Shown: piece after piece, positions 54,263-64,000 of the stretch | Position numbering within the stretch: the stretch's first letter is position 1 | Layout of the letters: the number at the start of each line of letters is the position of its first letter | DNA from: Channallabes apus | Lineage: Eukaryota; Chordata; Actinopteri; Siluriformes; Clariidae | DNA length: 64,000 bases | Direction of reading: 5' to 3' | Assembly: GCA_030522415.1 (NCBI GenBank) | Contig: CM060125.1 | Span: 4,832,401-4,896,400 of the forward strand | Notes under the pieces: generated by a model | Told to the model about the DNA's origin: nothing | The model's input: only the letters and a program-made list of their open reading frames with translations | Database searches by the model: none | Program-made: the position numbers and the translations under genes

Positions 54263-55881
54263 CAGTGGTGTGAAAAACTATTTGCCCCCCTCCTGATTTC
54301 TTATTCTTTTGCATGTTTCTCACACAAAATGTTTCTGATCATCAAACACATTTAACTATTAGTCAAAGATAACACAAGTAAACACAAAATGCAGTTTTTA
54401 AATGAGGGGTTTTATTATTTAGGGAGAAAAAAATCCAAACCTACATGGCCCTGTGTGAAAAAGTAATTGCCCCCTGAACCTAATAACTGCTTGGGCCACC
54501 CTTAGCAGCAATAACTGCAATCAAGCGTTTGCGATAACTTGCAACGAGTCTTTTACAGCGCTCTGGAGGAATTTTGGCCCACTCATCTTTGCAGAATTGT
54601 TGTAATTCAGCTTTATTTGAGGGTTTTCTAGCATGAACCGCCTTTTTAAGGTCATGCCGCAATATCTCAATAGGATTCAGGTCAGGACTTTGACTAGGCC
54701 ACTCCAAAGTCTTCATTTTGTTTTTCTTCAGCCATTCAGAGGTGGATTTGCTGGTGTGTTTTGGGTCATTGTCCTGCTGCAGCACCCAAGATCGCTTCAG
54801 CTTGAGTTGACGAACAGATGGCCGGACATTCTCCTTCAGGATTTTTTGGTAGACAGTAGAATTCATGGTTCCATCTATCACAGCAAGCCTTCCAGGTCCT
54901 GAAGCAGCAAAACAACCCCAGACCATCACACTACCACCACCATATTTTACTGTTGGTATGATGTTCTTTTTCTGAAATGCTGTGTTACTTTTACGCCAGA
55001 TGTAACGGGACACACACCTTCCAAAAAGTTCAACTTTTGTCTCGTCGGTCCACAAGGTATCTTCCCAAAAGTCTTGGCAATCATTGAGATGTTTTTTAGC
55101 AAAATTGAGACGAGCCTTAATGTTCTTTTTGCTTAAAAGTGATTTGCGCCTTGGAAATCTGCCATGCAGGCCGTTTTTGCCCAGTCTCTTTCTTATGGTG
55201 GAGTCGTGAACACTGACCTTAATTGAGGCAAGTGAGGCCTGCAGTTCTTTAGATGTTGTCCTGGGGTCTTTTGTGGCCTCTCGGATGAGTTGTCTCTGCG
55301 CTCTTGGGGTAATTTTGGTCGGCCGGCCACTCCTGGGAAGGTTCACCACTGTTCCATGTTTTTGCCATTTGTGGATAATGGCTCTCACTGTAGTTCGCTG
55401 GAGTCCCAAAGCTTTAGAAATGGCTTTATAACCTTTACCAGACTGATAGGTCTCAATTACTTTTGTTCTCATTTGTTCCTGAATTTCTTTGGATCTTGGC
55501 ATGATGTCTAGCTTTTGAGGTGCTTTTGGTCTACTTCTCTGTGTCAGGTAGCTCCTATTTAAGTGATTTCTTGATTGAAACAGGTGTGGCAGTAATCAGG
55601 CCTGGGGGTGACTACAGAAATTGAACTCAGGTGTGATAAACCACAGTTAACTTATTTTTTAACAAGGGGGGCAATCACTTTTTCACACAGGGCCATGTAG
55701 ATTTGGAGTTTTTTTTCTCCCTTAATAACGTAAACCTTCATTTAAAAACTGCATTTTGTGTTCAATTATGTTATCTTTGACTAATAGTTAACGGTTTTTG
55801 ATGAGCAGAAACATTTAAGTGTGACAAACATGCAAAAGAATAAGAAATCAGGAAGGAGGCAAATAGTTTTTCACACCACTG
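54263..55881 (-). mobile_element. complete Tc1 transposon, 1619 bp
   Basis: The ends CAGTGGTGTGAAAAACTATT are inverted repeats about 210 bp long (54263-54474 and 55672-55881), flanked by TA within the GATA array. The repeats contain the internal direct-repeat-like block GGCCCTGTGTGAAAAAGT near their inner edge, where transposase should bind. It encodes one intact transposase, so it is the youngest Tc1 copy here. Confidence 0.95.
54480..55502 (-). CDS. Tc1-like transposase, 340 aa, apparently intact
   Basis: The true ATG at 55502-55500 gives a protein of 340 residues, the standard length for the family. Two helix-turn-helix subdomains (about 12-47 and 65-110) flank a GRP motif (GRPTK, 59-63). 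The catalytic triad is D153 (LWTDETKVE), D244 (LQQDNDPKHTS) and E279 (LNPIEI), spaced as DD34E. A glycine-rich box (KYGGGSVMVWG, 186-196) is present. After E279 the sequence ILRHDLKKAV differs from the usual NLWRDLK, so activity is not assured. It cuts and pastes the element at TA sites in the nucleus. Confidence 0.95.
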   Translation of the reverse strand: MPRSKEIQEQMRTKVIETYQSGKGYKAISKALGLQRTTVRAIIHKWQKHGTVVNLPRSGRPTKITPRAQRQLIREATKDPRTTSKELQASLASIKVSVHDSTIRKRLGKNGLHGRFPRRKSLLSKKNIKARLNFAKKHLNDCQDFWEDTLWTDETKVELFGRCVSRYIWRKSNTAFQKKNIIPTVKYGGGSVMVWGCFAASGPGRLAVIDGTMNSTVYQKILKENVRPSVRQLKLKRSWVLQQDNDPKHTSKSTSEWLKKNKMKTLEWPSQSPDLNPIEILRHDLKKAVHARKPSNKAELQQFCKDEWAKIPPERCKRLVASYRKRLIAVIAAKGGPSSY

Positions 55882-55883
55882 TA

Positions 55884-57990
55884 GATAGATAGATAGTGTA
55901 TTTAAAACTAAATATGCATGCTAAGGGAAGAACCACTGGTCTACAGTAATAGCACAAATGGGAGATTAATTAACTAATGAAAAAATGAATCTTGTAAAAT
56001 TACCCAAATTAACTCCCTAACTGGTCAGGCTATAAAATAAAAACACACTCAACGCTTCTGTGATACAGTAAACCGAACTTTGGCAAACTTTTGTACTTTA
56101 CAGAGCATTGTGGTCTGATGAGTAAAACGCCGGCGGCTGTACGTTTTTAAATCCGGCTGCCTTCCGAACACCTTGTGGCCGCTTCCCACAGGATCACATG
56201 TAAAAATATTCTACAGAGGTCAAAGGGAAAAACATCCCGCGAGTGTGAACACACACACACACACTAGCCTGACTTTTCTTTGTAGTGTTTGACTTCTCGG
56301 CTGGTTTCTGTAGGATGTGTGAATCAATAAACTGCACACAGGGACGCCACATGCTGGGAAAAATCTGGAGATTGTTAGCGCCGTTAGCGTCCTCTCCTGT
56401 TGTTCCTGTGTTCAAATGATCTCTGCTTATTTTCTCTCATCGAAGCGCACGAACGCAGCAAAGACACCACAGACGGCTGTTCCTGCAGCTCTTCAGTCAT
56501 TTCCAGAGACCACAGGAGGAGAAAAATGCATGAATAAAACACATCTGCATCACAAAAACACACTTTAAACGTTGAGGCTTTGAACGCAGCATGCCCGAGG
56601 CTATGATTAGCACAGTTCCACCCGCACCATAGTTAACTGATGTAAAAAAAAAAAAAAAAAAAAAACGACCAAATTAGCCGATTAGCATGCTTCAAAGTTC
56701 TCATTGCGCTGATGGAAGGAGAACATTTTTCAAATTAACCACTTAAAGTTACCACAATCAGGCATTACATTTTATTATCATTACATTTTTGCTAATTTAA
56801 ACGTAGAACATTATGATTACTCGATCTTCACATTTAGTTTTTCTAACACTAATAACAAACCTCATTTATACGTGCCCTAAAGGGACATTAAAGAAAAATA
56901 GGCATAAATGTTTTATAAAAGTTCTCCTTATGATGCATTATGTTGAACAAAGACAAAATAGCTCTCTTATTGTTAGATCTAGCAAAGGTTCTACAAAAAC
57001 CTTGAGTAACTCATGTACTTCCGGGTCTTTCTACAGCCAGTCCAATCATGGCTCCAGTGTACAGTGAAAACCTCGCTAGCAGAAAACTCATATAGAGAAA
57101 TAAATGGAGTTTTTACTCTCATAACTGTGTCCTGTTATTCTGGAAAATCAAAAGTCCCTGGGTGACATGGAAGCCCCAAGAAAAACAGGTATTATTGAAA
57201 ACCTGGCCACAAAAACATCTATACATTATTTTACATCATAATAAATTGTGATTATTAAATGATTGAGTATTAAAACTACATTATTGTTGAAATCATTTCA
57301 TATGAACAATGTAAAAACATTTCATCTTAAAAATTTCAGCTAAAAAATAAAAATAAATAATAATTACAATGTACAATGATTATGTACTCTTGTCTAATAA
57401 ATAAATAAATAAATGTATAAAACTGTTTTGTATGCTTTGGCAATAAATGAAGACATGGTGGATCAGCAGGATCTCCCAGGTTCTGCAAATTAAGAATATT
57501 TCAATCATGCAAAATTTATTGTATTTCAACGTACAATGACTGCATTTTTGCCTTCTTTATTAGGTTGTAAAGTCATTGTTTTTTTAAATTGTCCGTGATT
57601 TCATCCATCCAAAATTCCTGCTTATTTGATATCTCAAAAATGACTGATTAACAGTCAACAGACAAGGACAAATGTGTGAAATACTTTGTTTGTTTAAAAA
57701 AAAAAAAAAAAAAAAAAAATCATTCTTGTATGAAAAATATTTTATGGTACTTCAGGCAAAGAATTCTGTAACAAGAGGGACTAAATCTGGTGGCTGTGGC
57801 TCATCAATGCTGTTTGATGTTGAAAACAGAATAAATTTTTAGAGCATGTGGTATGTGGACATCACATTTGTGTCTTTTTTTTTTACTTAATATTGTAGAT
57901 TTGTCATCCCTTGCTGTTATAATAACTTCCTCTCCCGGGATGGCTTTTCACTAGACAGTGTTCATTCAGCCACAAGAGCTTTAATGAGGT
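55884..57990. other. non-coding stretch
   Basis: No gene recognised. There are A runs near 56645-56664 and 57696-57719, and a short tail (about 57100-57190) that shares TTTTTACTCTCATAACTGTG with the mariner fossil at 30.9 kb. Confidence 0.45.
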
Positions 57991-58234
57991 CAGGTACTGA
58001 TGTTGGGGTGAGGAGGCCTGAGATGCAGACAGCAATTCGGTTCAGCACAAAGGCATTCAGTTGAGATCATTTGGGCGCTTGGACGCTAACCTTGGCAAAC
58101 CAGCTAAATTGGGGAGTGGTGATGTGTCCCCTTAGTGTCAGTGATGAAAATTGGAACAGTACAGCACACAAAGAGATTTACACTAGTACAAGTGTGTGCT
58201 TTCAACTTTCTGTCCACAAGTGGGAAAAGTCTAC

Positions 58235-58990
58235 ATATGGACATGAGAAAAAAGGACAAGCGTAAGGATTTAAGAGAGTTTGACCAGGGGAAAGTTGTAA
58301 TGGCTAGATGATGGGTGTTCCCGGTTTGAAGTACCTGTAGTTACAGTAGTAACTAACGAATGTGGTTCAAGGAAGGACAGCTCATGGGCACCCTGGTTTC
58401 TACATAGCAGAAATTGTTGAAAAAGTGTTGCTGCCCCTGATAGAAAGCTGTCATCACAGTTTGACGCGCCATAGTTTGATTAATATGGGGCTGAGTAGCT
58501 GCAGACCAGTCATGGTGAGCATCAATAGTAGACCACGGAGCAATGGATGAAGGCGGCCTGGTCTAATGTAAATTTCGTTACATGCCGGGTGCATGGCACC
58601 AAAATTCCCCAGCCAAAAGCAGGCCAATGGAGGCATTGTGATGCTCTTCTGGGAAATCTTGGGTTCTCGGATTCATATGGGTGTTACTTTGACACGTACT
58701 CTACATAAACATTGCAGCAGACCAAGTACACCCCTTCGTGGCAACAATGTTCCCTGATGGCAGTGGCCTCTTTCAGCAGGTTAATGCAATATGCTACACT
58801 GTAAATGTTCGGAAATGGTTTGTGAAGCATGACAGATTTCAAGGCCTCCAAGTTCCCCAGATCTCAATTCAATCAACATCTGTAGGATATGCTGGGAAAA
58901 CAAGTCTGATCCATGGAGACTCCACCTTACAGGACGTACTGTAGGTCCCAGATACCACAAGGCACCTTTGGAGATGGCATTTGTTCACTA
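58235..58990 (+). pseudogene. Tc1-like transposon fossil
   Basis: The same family as 15.5-16.5 kb, on the plus strand. GGACAAGCGTAAGGATTTAA (start region), LMGLSSCRPV-like text near 58485-58520, ATGTTCCCTGATGGCAGTGG (FPDGSGLFQQ, second D region) and CTCCACCTTACAGGACG occur in order. Gaps, stops and frameshifts are many. The 58935 TACTGTA falls where the family, from memory, has TTA. Confidence 0.75.
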
Positions 58991-60386
58991 ATTTTTAGTA
59001 CTGTATGAGCGAAGAAAAACAAACGCAAGTATAATTGCTAAAGCTGTAAATTTCCTTTTTTTGTAGGATCTAAATAAAATAAAATAAAAAAACGAAAGAA
59101 AGGACCATGCATTTTTTTAATTATAGGGTTAAAAAGTTTCGTGGGTTTTTAAACGCCCCAGAAATTAAATTGAAGTCTTAAGTCTCCGTGAGCTATAGTT
59201 AAGCGAACAGGAGCGCTTTAATCACATTTCGAACTGTGCATTTAAAACCACAAGCCTTTTATGTTCTTTTTTCCCGCCTTTGCTACATGGTTAAGTGCCC
59301 TGTTCATGCTTGCGTAAAAGCATGTGGGCTTTCGTCCAAAATATCAATATATGACAGAGATCATTTAATGTGCTCTGAAAGGTTTGCCGCTCCTGTGGTG
59401 AGCCGAGAGAAGGCTTTAAAAATGATAGGTATAAAGAGGCTAAAAGAAATAAAGAAATAAAATATTCCAATTCTGACCTCTTTTAGAGGAATGCCGCAGC
59501 GAGAGAAAGAGAGAAGGTGAAGATCAATGAATTTAGAGAGAAAGTGCAAAATCAGCTTCTGTAAAAAGCTGAACTTTACACCCACATCAAGCATCAGAGC
59601 CTGATGGAGCTAAAATATACAGACCTCCATCTATAGCGCTGCCAAAATAAAAGAAAGGAAATGAAGAGTATAAACCTTAGTGTTGGTCCAAAAAGCAGCA
59701 GACCAAAGAGCATGACTAAAAGGATATGCCAAAGAAGAGAAATTAAACACCAAGGTTTCATTATAAAAAGGTAAAGGCGCTCGAAAAAAACATAAACCGC
59801 ATTTAGCTGGCTAAATCCTTATACTTTTAAAAGGTACAGTATAGTCTCTAATGAAACTCTGTTCAAAAGATGAAGCTTTCTGAACCGAGTCATCACAGAT
59901 GTCTGGTTAGATAGATGTTCATGGTTTACAAAATGTGATGTTCCATAGTCTGGGTGAAATGCAATGCCACCGTCTTAATCTGAATATGGTTAGAGTTTAT
60001 CCATAAGGTCTTTAAATTTAAACTCAACGTGGCTGTGGCCTAAAATGTTATTTTTATTGCATAATTAGCTTTTACTAAAGAAGCACATTGGTCTTTTTTA
60101 ATTCTAGACATGCAGGAATCATTAGTTACTGTATGCTGTGGTATTTCAGCATACTGTATGTCCTACTATGTGTGTTATTGGAATAATTAAAAGGTCGCCA
60201 CTGGACTCCCCGGTCCCTAGTTGGACTACAGAGGTTCCTAGATAGATGAATGGATTTCATTATATACCTTGCCATATTTAGTTGGTTGCATTTCACAAAA
60301 TGACTCAAGTAGTAGCCTTTTTTAAAGGACACCATTTATGCAAAATTCACTTTCAAGGAACTTTTAGACATTTAGATGGTCTATCG
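58991..60386. other. non-coding stretch
   Basis: No gene recognised. GC-balanced sequence near 59480-59650 could be conserved, but I cannot test that. Confidence 0.4.
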
Positions 60387-60596
60387 CAGGGACCCGCGGC
60401 TCTTTCACTGCTCGTCCGCGGCTCTTCAATTTATCCACGTTCTGTGTTTACACTTGCAAATTATTTTTTAAATGTTAAAACATAATTTTCCAATAAAGGG
60501 GTTTGTATTTAAATGATTTTTTTACACAACCTCTCGCGTGATTTAACATGGACTAACACGACTGATGTGAAGTTCGTTAGTAGCCTGTCAATCATC

Positions 60597-60921
60597 ATGG
60601 CAGAGTCAGGGAAGCGTACAGCTAAGCGCAAATACGAAGATGAGCATAGAACACAAGGAACGAACCGTGGAGTTTTGAAAGATTGTGCCGGTTGAGAGAT
60701 ATCCCAATGTCAAACAGGCTCCACTCAAACTACTGTCAATGTTTGGGTCAAATGACATCTGTGAATCCCTTTTTTCGACACTGAAACAAGTGAAAAGCAT
60801 CGTTCTGCTCTTACTGTCACACGTGAAAGATTTACTACGAGTAGCCACAACTGAATACAAGCCAGACTTTAAAAAGATTGTGGAAACCAAGTGTCCCACT
60901 AAGTCAAATAAAAGGAGGTAG
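60597..60921 (+). pseudogene. hAT transposase remnant (GTF2IRD2-like group)
   Basis: The ATG at 60597 opens MAESGKRTAKRKYEDEHR, the typical start of this hAT group. After about 25 codons the BED finger and catalytic core are gone, and in another frame (from 60703) the C-terminal dimerisation region appears: YPNVKQAPLKLLSMFGSNDI, CESLFSTLKQVKS and HVKDLLRVATTEYKP, ending at 60921. The deletion and frameshift make it non-functional. Confidence 0.8.
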
Positions 60922-60944
60922 GCTGATTAAAATCCATGAGAACT

Positions 60945-61157
60945 GCGGAGTTAGGCGCCGTGAGTCGCCGTGATTGCCCACCGACGTTCCGCTGTCGCTC
61001 CGTGAAGTTCTGTAAGGACTTCCGCGTGGACCGGCAAAAAAATTTAACGTTTAATTGGAAAGATGGAAACGTACTCACAGCGCCAAAAACTCGCGGTGAA
61101 TCAGAATGAACCGTATTTACGGCCACCGCGCGAAACCGCATAGGTGAGATAGAGGTA
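60945..61157 (-). mobile_element. Harbinger-type MITE, second copy (one end degraded)
   Basis: The right edge GGTGAGATAGAGGTA is followed by TTA. The interior matches 41557-41810 in reverse (ACGTTCCGCTG, CCGTATTTACGGCCACCGCG). The opposite terminal repeat is not recognisable at about 60930. Confidence 0.75.
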
Positions 61158-61274
61158 TTATGTAATTAAGTGTATAAGTTGTGATTCTGTTGTTTGCACA
61201 TCTGTTGTGTGGCTCTTTGCAGCGATAAAGATTTTTTTTTGGCTCATTTATGGCAAACAGGTTCGCCACTCCTG

Positions 61275-62016
61275 GTCTACTGTGACCTCATTTAAGAAGA
61301 GTCCCTCTCCAGCATGTTGCTCAGCTCTGCTGTTCTCTGGATCAACACTGGATATGAAATAAAATGAGGTTCACTTAAATATGACCTATACAAGCTTAAA
61401 GAACAAGTAAAACATGGCACCTTTAAAACACCATGACCAGCTAGTTACTAAGGATGACCTAATGAATGCTCTAGATGCAAGTCATTGCCATTGTTGAAGT
61501 CCATGTACCGTTCATGTTGATGGTTGTGTTAAAGTTTGTGTTAAAGTTCATTGTAAAATTGTGGCTGCTGGTGACACAAATGAGAACCACAGCACTAAAA
61601 AAGAAAAAAATAAATCTGCCATCTGCAATCATAGGAACAGTCACACCTTGACAATGCCACTACAGTGCAGACCTGAAGGCGGACAGCTGCAGGAAAGAGA
61701 AATGAAAGTAAAAGCAACACCACAGCAGCCCATTTTTTGATGTGTGGCATTCACCGGAGTACAATCCAGAAGGGTAAACCCAATCAGAGCTTTTAGGAGT
61801 GGACTTGGCGAGATGTGTGGATAAGGGAGCTAATTTAATTAATGAGGCTGATGCCTCACTTTTCATTATCGCCCTTGTTAAACGTACTGGGCCGTGACAA
61901 CACGGCAAATGGGAAATGAGATTAACGCCGTCGGAGTCATAGTCCTCGGCAGACTAAGTTAATCTCTAACGAAGCGTTTAGTTTCTGTCGGTCTTATTGA
62001 AAACAAAGACACATGT

Positions 62017-62054
<38 letters not shown>

Positions 62055-62533
62055 TCTTTCTACTGCCATCACGTGGCTTGTCTCTCTATGTGTTAAAATA
62101 ATGAGCAGGTGATTAGCTGTGGTGAGTGTAATATCCAGCCCTGGAGTTGAGCTTCAGGACCTCTGCGAGACAATGATAGCAGGACACTCTATGTTTTAGA
62201 CAAACATCTCTCACACACACACACACACACAGATTTTATTCTGAAGATCAGGATTAGGAGAGAAGGTGGACACAGATAAATAGAGTTACTATACACTTCA
62301 TGTCTAGATGAAAAACTTATCCAAACATCTGGCTAAACACTGGCTATGATTGAAAGCTGACCTAAAAAGTTTTATGAAAATATTACTTTTTACTCATTTG
62401 ATCCGGAAGATGGCGATTCAGTGCACATGTACAAATATGTACGAGACCATGAGCAAAATATTTCCTGTTTTACCTTTCTTTCTTTTTTTGCTCAGGGCTT
62501 GAACAAGCCAGGTAGATTTTCCCCCTAATGTGA
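61275..62533. other. non-coding stretch with CA repeat
   Basis: (CA)n at 62016-62051. The non-repetitive segment 61640-61990 (containing GAGCTAATTTAATTAATGAG) is a candidate conserved non-coding element, by appearance only. Confidence 0.4.
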
Positions 62534-62654
62534 CTAGAGATGTTCCGATACCATTTTTCCCCTCCCGATACCGATTCCGATACTTGGGCTCAGGGTATCG
62601 GCCGATACCGAGTACCGATCCGATACCCGGGTGTGTATCTGTACAGTGTATATA

Positions 62655-62710
<56 letters not shown>

Positions 62711-63441
62711 CATTTCTTTTTTAAAGTAAAATACTACTAGCCCTGTGTAACGGGTTTGACCCTAAGTGCACGGGCGACACCATGAAACACAGACACGAGG
62801 CGAGGTCTTACAGAGAAAAGGGTAATTTATTTAGAAAAATGGTAAAGGAATGGGTTAAAGGCTCTATGCGGCCTTTTCCACTTCGGCGGCAGGGATGCGA
62901 AGGCGGGCTCGACGCGGAAGTGAAGGTGCCGCGGGAGCTCGCGCAGCTCGTTCACGCGCTCCTCTCGCGGAGATCAAAGGCGCCCCCCTTTTTAAAGTCT
63001 CTGGGGCGCATCACATCGCCCCGCTCTTGTGCCACTGTCTCTCATAAAATCCACCGCGTCTCAAAGTCCAGCTTCCCAACAGTCAGACCCCGAGCTACAC
63101 TCCCCGCTGTGTTTTATAGCGCCGGGATCATTAGAGGCGATAGCTCATGGGCCGTTGCCTGATTCTGCGGTCCTGCTCCTTTACATACCTAAAGGGGGGG
63201 GGAGGCCGCCTAACTAGTGAGCGAGGAGCGATATCAATTTGGGCGCACGCCCATCACAGGCGCACGCCGTGACACTCTGTAAGTAAGCTAAGCTAGCAAA
63301 GCTAGCGGGCATAAATAGGTTATGTTTAGGAAAATGGTATCGGATCGGTACGTGGACTCAAGTACTCGCCGATTCCGATGCCAGATTTTTTTGTGGTATC
63401 GGTAGCATTTCCGATACCAGTATCGGAATCGGAACAACCCT
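62534..63441. mobile_element. non-autonomous hAT element, copy 2 (908 bp)
   Basis: The same family and orientation as 35117-35963, with CTAGAGATGTTCCGATACC and ATCGGAACAACCCT ends. Flanking 8-bp sites TAATGTGA (62526-62533) and AAATGTGA (63442-63449) agree at 7 of 8. The inside has a TA microsatellite (62648-62709) and the LTR-like segment (62746-63274), which holds about 60 bp that copy 1 lacks. Confidence 0.87.
62746..63274. repeat. LTR-like segment inside hAT copy 2
   Basis: TGTAACGGG to GCCGTGACA, homologous to 35324-35796 but longer (529 bp; the extra part is near 62930-62985, GC-rich). Confidence 0.4.
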
Positions 63442-63449
63442 AAATGTGA

Positions 63450-64000
63450 CCCTTGTATAAAAAGATATCCTCCCCATGCTTGTTGCTTAACTCTGCAGAT
63501 TGCAAAGTCTGATTGGTATTTCAGCAGGAGCATTAACACACACACATTGGAGGAGCTCTGTGACCTGTGTTAACTTGTTAAAGAAATAGTAGAAAATGAG
63601 ACCTTAAAATAAAGTCTCCATAAGGACTACCAAGAGAAACAAAGAAAAAAGAATAGGAATTTATGAGCTCCACTCGTCTGCAAAACTGGTCATGATCTCT
63701 GGGTGGGAGGAGTGGTCATGCTCTCTGTACTCTGTAAATCACAGCCACAGCAGCATGCATTTTGTGTGGTCATACAAAATATATAAAAAGGGGCACATGC
63801 AGCTTTCCTTCAAGTGTGTTTCTCTACTTTGTGACGCAGTTCGAAACCGATGTGTTTGGAGGAAGCATGTGTTTACCTTCTTACTGTAGGTATCACGTTA
63901 AGCATAGAAGTTATATCCGATTGTTCTTGCACCAGTATTTCTCTTTCAAAAAAATAACATTGATCTTGTCACTGTGAACTTTTCCACATTGAGATTTTTA
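63450..64000. other. unassigned right flank
   Basis: No gene or repeat recognised. Confidence 0.5.

Larger units (their letters stand above)
60387..61274 (+). mobile_element. internally deleted hAT element (888 bp)
   Basis: Ends CAGGGACCCGCGGCTC and GGTTCGCCACTCCTG are a short imperfect inverted pair flanked by similar 8-bp sites, GTCTATCG (60379-60386) and GTCTACTG (61275-61282). The inside carries the first and last pieces of a hAT transposase gene with the middle missing, and a Harbinger-type MITE at 60945-61157. Confidence 0.75.

Overview
The window is eukaryotic and almost certainly from a teleost fish, probably an ostariophysan such as a catfish (inference). The evidence is the mixture of repeats. 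There are many Tc1/mariner elements of fish-type families and tRNA-headed V-SINEs of the Mermaid/DANA kind. There are also a DIRS-type tyrosine-recombinase retrotransposon, a sushi-like Ty3/gypsy chromovirus, hAT and PIF/Harbinger-type MITEs, L2-clade LINE tails and long CA, TA and GATA microsatellites. Coding DNA of the host is almost absent. The only convincing ordinary host exon is a 144-bp minus-strand exon at 29560-29703 with good splice sites. Its product recalls the TMEM132 family, so the window may lie inside very long introns of such a gene (low confidence).

Layout, left to right. 0.3-7.3 kb: a patchwork bracketed by inverted TACCCCTATCTCACC ends with TAA on both sides, containing a fold-back repeat, shuffled duplicated blocks and microsatellites. 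7.5-9.0 kb: Tc1 fossil. 9.2-12.1 kb: two V-SINEs with perfect target-site duplications and a 284-bp hAT MITE. 14.6-18.8 kb: a 599-bp MITE, Tc1 fossils and a Harbinger-type MITE inside a dispersed repeat. 18.8-25.6 kb: a Tc1-like element into which a complete 5.25-kb DIRS element was inserted. 26.6-40.7 kb: V-SINEs, the host exon, a mariner fossil, Tc1 fossils, a hAT element and a second copy of the 600-bp MITE. 41.0-46.1 kb: a 5.1-kb unit with CACTG inverted ends that carries a multi-exon zinc-finger/SAMD3-like gene. 48.6-53.7 kb: a nearly intact chromovirus with almost identical LTRs. 54.0-55.9 kb: a GATA microsatellite holding an apparently intact Tc1 transposon. 58.2-63.4 kb: a Tc1 fossil, an internally deleted hAT element and a second copy of the 35-kb hAT element.

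Two results stand out. First, the heptamer TACTGTA/TACAGTA occurs about 80 times by eye, several-fold more than chance predicts, while the young DIRS and Tc1 insertions have none. At several sites the related repeat has a plain TA, so each heptamer looks like the excision scar of a Tc1-type transposon. Second, the 5.1-kb CACTG unit carries a gene from a multicopy, uncharacterised fish family and no recognisable transposase, making it a candidate for an undescribed mobile system.

Relative ages are legible. The DIRS element is younger than the Tc1 element it interrupts. The chromovirus (1 difference seen between 381-bp LTRs, intact ATTCT duplications) and the 54-kb Tc1 are the youngest insertions. 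Most other Tc1, mariner and hAT copies are decayed. These elements do not cooperate as a pathway; the intact ones each encode what they need for their own movement, and the short ones depend on proteins supplied elsewhere.
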